This document shows, in pieces, positions 4,285 to 6,056 of a stretch of 6,056 nt of DNA. A model generated the notes under the pieces. It worked only from the letters and a program-made list of their open reading frames with translations, had not been told where the DNA came from and did no database searches. A program made the translations under genes and the position numbers. Each line of letters opens with the position of its first letter. Within the stretch, counting starts at the first letter, position 1. Source of the stretch: Deltaproteobacteria bacterium (GTDB taxonomy: Bacteria; Myxococcota_A; UBA796); NCBI GenBank assembly GCA_002707085.1, contig PALY01000090.1:1-6056 (forward strand), read 5' to 3'.

Positions 4285-6056
4285 ATGACCTTAGCCGTCC
4301 ACAAAAGAAACTTGGTATCCATGGGCCTGTTGGCGCTTGCCATCGGTTGTACAGATTCAAGTCAACATCCAAATGTGGTGCTGAATGGTGATGACTTTTT
4401 TGGCGCTCCATGGCCAGAAGACTCCCGAACCATCCATGGCAAGCCTGACATGACCAACTTTCCCCGCAGAGGAGAGTTGGATTTAGTGGAACAGTATTTG
4501 ACAGCCATAGAACAGCTGGATGGGTTTGGAACCAATGCCCCCATCTACATCCCGCTTTCTGAAGAACCCATAGACTTTCCAAATCCGGCCGACACCGCCA
4601 CAAAGGATGGCCCAATTCTGCTGATCGACATCGATCCAAACAGCCCTGAACGAGGACGGATTGTTCCGGTCACCGTCAATTTTCAGGAACAGGAAACACA
4701 GTGGCAACGAGGAAACCTCCTTGCCATTCAGCCCGTATGGGGGTTTCCACTGCGCCCGCGCACAACCCACGCGCTCATTCTGACACGAGACTTTGTGAAT
4801 CCGGTGACCGATTGGCGTGACACCCGGGATTGGCGTGATTTGGATGCAACATTGCTCCAACTTCATGTTGATCCGGAAAACATCGCCCACGTCGTTCAGT
4901 TCACAACACAGGACCCAGTCGGAGAAATGGCCAAATTCAAGGCTCGGATTTCCGCCGACCTCACACTGCCGGCCCTCGATCAACCCATCCGACGCTTCCA
5001 TCACGCCAATGGAGTGTCTGGATATGAAGGCACAATGTGGGTGCCCATGTGGCAACACGGAACCAAACCCTACCTGACCCAAGGCGGGGGGTTTCTGTTC
5101 GATGCGGATGGAATGCCTGTCCTGCAAGAATGGGAACAGGTCCACTTCGCCATTTCCGTTCCTGAAGGCGTGGACCCACCATCCGATGGATGGCCCGTCG
5201 TTATTTATGGGCATGGCACGGGCGGGACTCATCGAGGGTTCGTGCAATCCAGCAATGAACTTTCACCCGGGAAAGTCCTTGCAGAAGCTGGCCTGGTTGG
5301 TTTCGGAATCAGCCTCCCACTTCACGGAGATAGAGGCACCTCTATCGATCCCGCTCTCGTTAGCTTCAACTACTTGAATCCGGAAAGCGCCCGTGCAGTT
5401 TTTCGGCAAGGCGCACTCGACCAACTGTACTTGGCTGAACTACTGACCTCTCGAGTTCATGCATTTGAGATGCCCGACGGCGCAACACTGCACACCGATC
5501 CAGATCGGGTCGCCTACATGGGCCATTCCCATGGCGGATTGATTGGCGCAATCGCGACCCCGTTCTTCGGGGACCAGTTGGCCGCAGTATTCCTTTCTGG
5601 TGCCGGTGGAGGCCTTTCGACAACCGTTGTTTCTCGAGATGCAGGAGACTTTGACATCCAAGAAATATTGCAAAGCACCTTGGACTTTGGTGAACACGAC
5701 CAGCTGATTGAATCACACCCCATCATCGCGATGGTCCAAACTCTTGCTGAAACAACAGACCCCATCAACTACGCGCCCTATTGGCACCACCGCACTCCTT
5801 TTTGGGATGGAACTCCCATGTCAGTGTTGATGACAGAAGGCCTCAACGATCTGCAAACGCCCCCCGCCACGGCCGAAGCGCTCGCGGCATCTGGAATGCT
5901 GCCTCTACTCGGCCCTGTGGCACACATCTCTCCAGCGCACCGCCTCATTGGTGGAGGTTCGCAAAGAACACCGACACATGGAAACCAGACTGCATGGGAC
6001 GGTTCAAAGGTTTCAGCCGGCCTGGCTCAATACGCCAATGCATCTCATTTTGCTAT
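4285..6056 (+). CDS. Secreted lipoprotein, alpha/beta-hydrolase (lipase/esterase-like); 3' truncated by window
   Basis: At least 590 residues remain open at the right edge. A type II signal peptide is visible: basic start (H6 K7 R8), hydrophobic core from L10, and lipobox AIGC with lipidated C22, so the mature protein should be a membrane-anchored lipoprotein facing the periplasm or outside. Residues 23 to about 295 form an extra N-terminal domain with DDFFGAPWPEDSR, LDGFGTNAPIY and PVWGFPLRP, a layout I associate with large bacterial lipoprotein lipases. The hydrolase core follows: oxyanion region YGHGTGG (308-314), LPLHGDRG (344-351), nucleophile elbow GHSHGG with S415, probable acid D522 in EGLNDLQTP, and probable His H588 in SHFA at the very end. 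With the triad present, only a short end is likely missing. An ester or phospholipid substrate is inferred, not shown. The ATG has no good Shine-Dalgarno; the ATG at 4321 would remove the basic start. Confidence 0.9.
   Translation, partial: MTLAVHKRNLVSMGLLALAIGCTDSSQHPNVVLNGDDFFGAPWPEDSRTIHGKPDMTNFPRRGELDLVEQYLTAIEQLDGFGTNAPIYIPLSEEPIDFPNPADTATKDGPILLIDIDPNSPERGRIVPVTVNFQEQETQWQRGNLLAIQPVWGFPLRPRTTHALILTRDFVNPVTDWRDTRDWRDLDATLLQLHVDPENIAHVVQFTTQDPVGEMAKFKARISADLTLPALDQPIRRFHHANGVSGYEGTMWVPMWQHGTKPYLTQGGGFLFDADGMPVLQEWEQVHFAISVPEGVDPPSDGWPVVIYGHGTGGTHRGFVQSSNELSPGKVLAEAGLVGFGISLPLHGDRGTSIDPALVSFNYLNPESARAVFRQGALDQLYLAELLTSRVHAFEMPDGATLHTDPDRVAYMGHSHGGLIGAIATPFFGDQLAAVFLSGAGGGLSTTVVSRDAGDFDIQEILQSTLDFGEHDQLIESHPIIAMVQTLAETTDPINYAPYWHHRTPFWDGTPMSVLMTEGLNDLQTPPATAEALAASGMLPLLGPVAHISPAHRLIGGGSQRTPTHGNQTAWDGSKVSAGLAQYANASHFA
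4810..4838 (+). repeat. Short direct repeat inside the lipoprotein gene
   Basis: GATTGGCGTGA occurs at 4810-4820 and again at 4828-4838, an 18-nt period that keeps the reading frame. It encodes DWRD-TR-DWRD in the N-terminal domain. It looks like a small in-frame duplication. Confidence 0.7.

Noticed and set aside
4483..5247. Minus-strand ORF of 254 aa
   Set aside because: It lies wholly antisense to the lipoprotein gene, has no family resemblance, and the plus-strand frame carries clear hydrolase motifs.

Overview
The window holds two divergent transcription units. The leftward (minus-strand) unit contains a short unrecognised leader ORF, purF, and an unusual Hsp70-family gene that reaches the left edge. 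The rightward unit is one long gene for a secreted lipoprotein of the alpha/beta-hydrolase type that runs off the right edge. A lipobox signal peptide, Shine-Dalgarno sites and bacterial-type PurF and Hsp70 point to a Gram-negative-style bacterium. The mix of a heavily extended Hsp70 and a large lipoprotein hydrolase with a DGFGTN region reminds me of the Myxococcota/Bradymonadota group. That placement rests on memory of families and is low confidence.

Region by region: 1-2525 (minus) encodes an Hsp70 with an intact ATPase domain and substrate-binding beta domain, but no recognisable alpha-helical lid. In its place is a tail of about 340 residues: a Lys/Ala block, a short Gly/Leu/Phe hydrophobic patch, a long acidic disordered stretch with Phe-Asp repeats, and a basic end. 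The last complete codon is at 3-5, and the next begins TA, so the gene may stop exactly at the window edge. Positions 2526-2599 are a short gap with a good ribosome binding site and no visible terminator. 2600-4039 (minus) is purF, complete, with its Cys nucleophile behind a 14-residue propeptide and all four Cys expected of the [4Fe-4S] class. 4036-4152 (minus) is a 38-codon ORF with a strong Shine-Dalgarno. Its TGA overlaps the purF ATG as ATGA, and the leader RNA contains two small perfect inverted repeats. 4153-4284 is the rest of the divergent control region. 4285-6056 (plus) is the lipoprotein hydrolase, at least 590 residues, with a readable Ser-Asp-His triad.

PurF commits PRPP to purine synthesis. 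The Hsp70 probably shares its mRNA, but nothing in the sequence shows a functional link. The most interesting items are the lidless, tail-extended Hsp70 and the apparent translational coupling of purF to a leader ORF. I see no CRISPR array, transposon, tRNA or rRNA.
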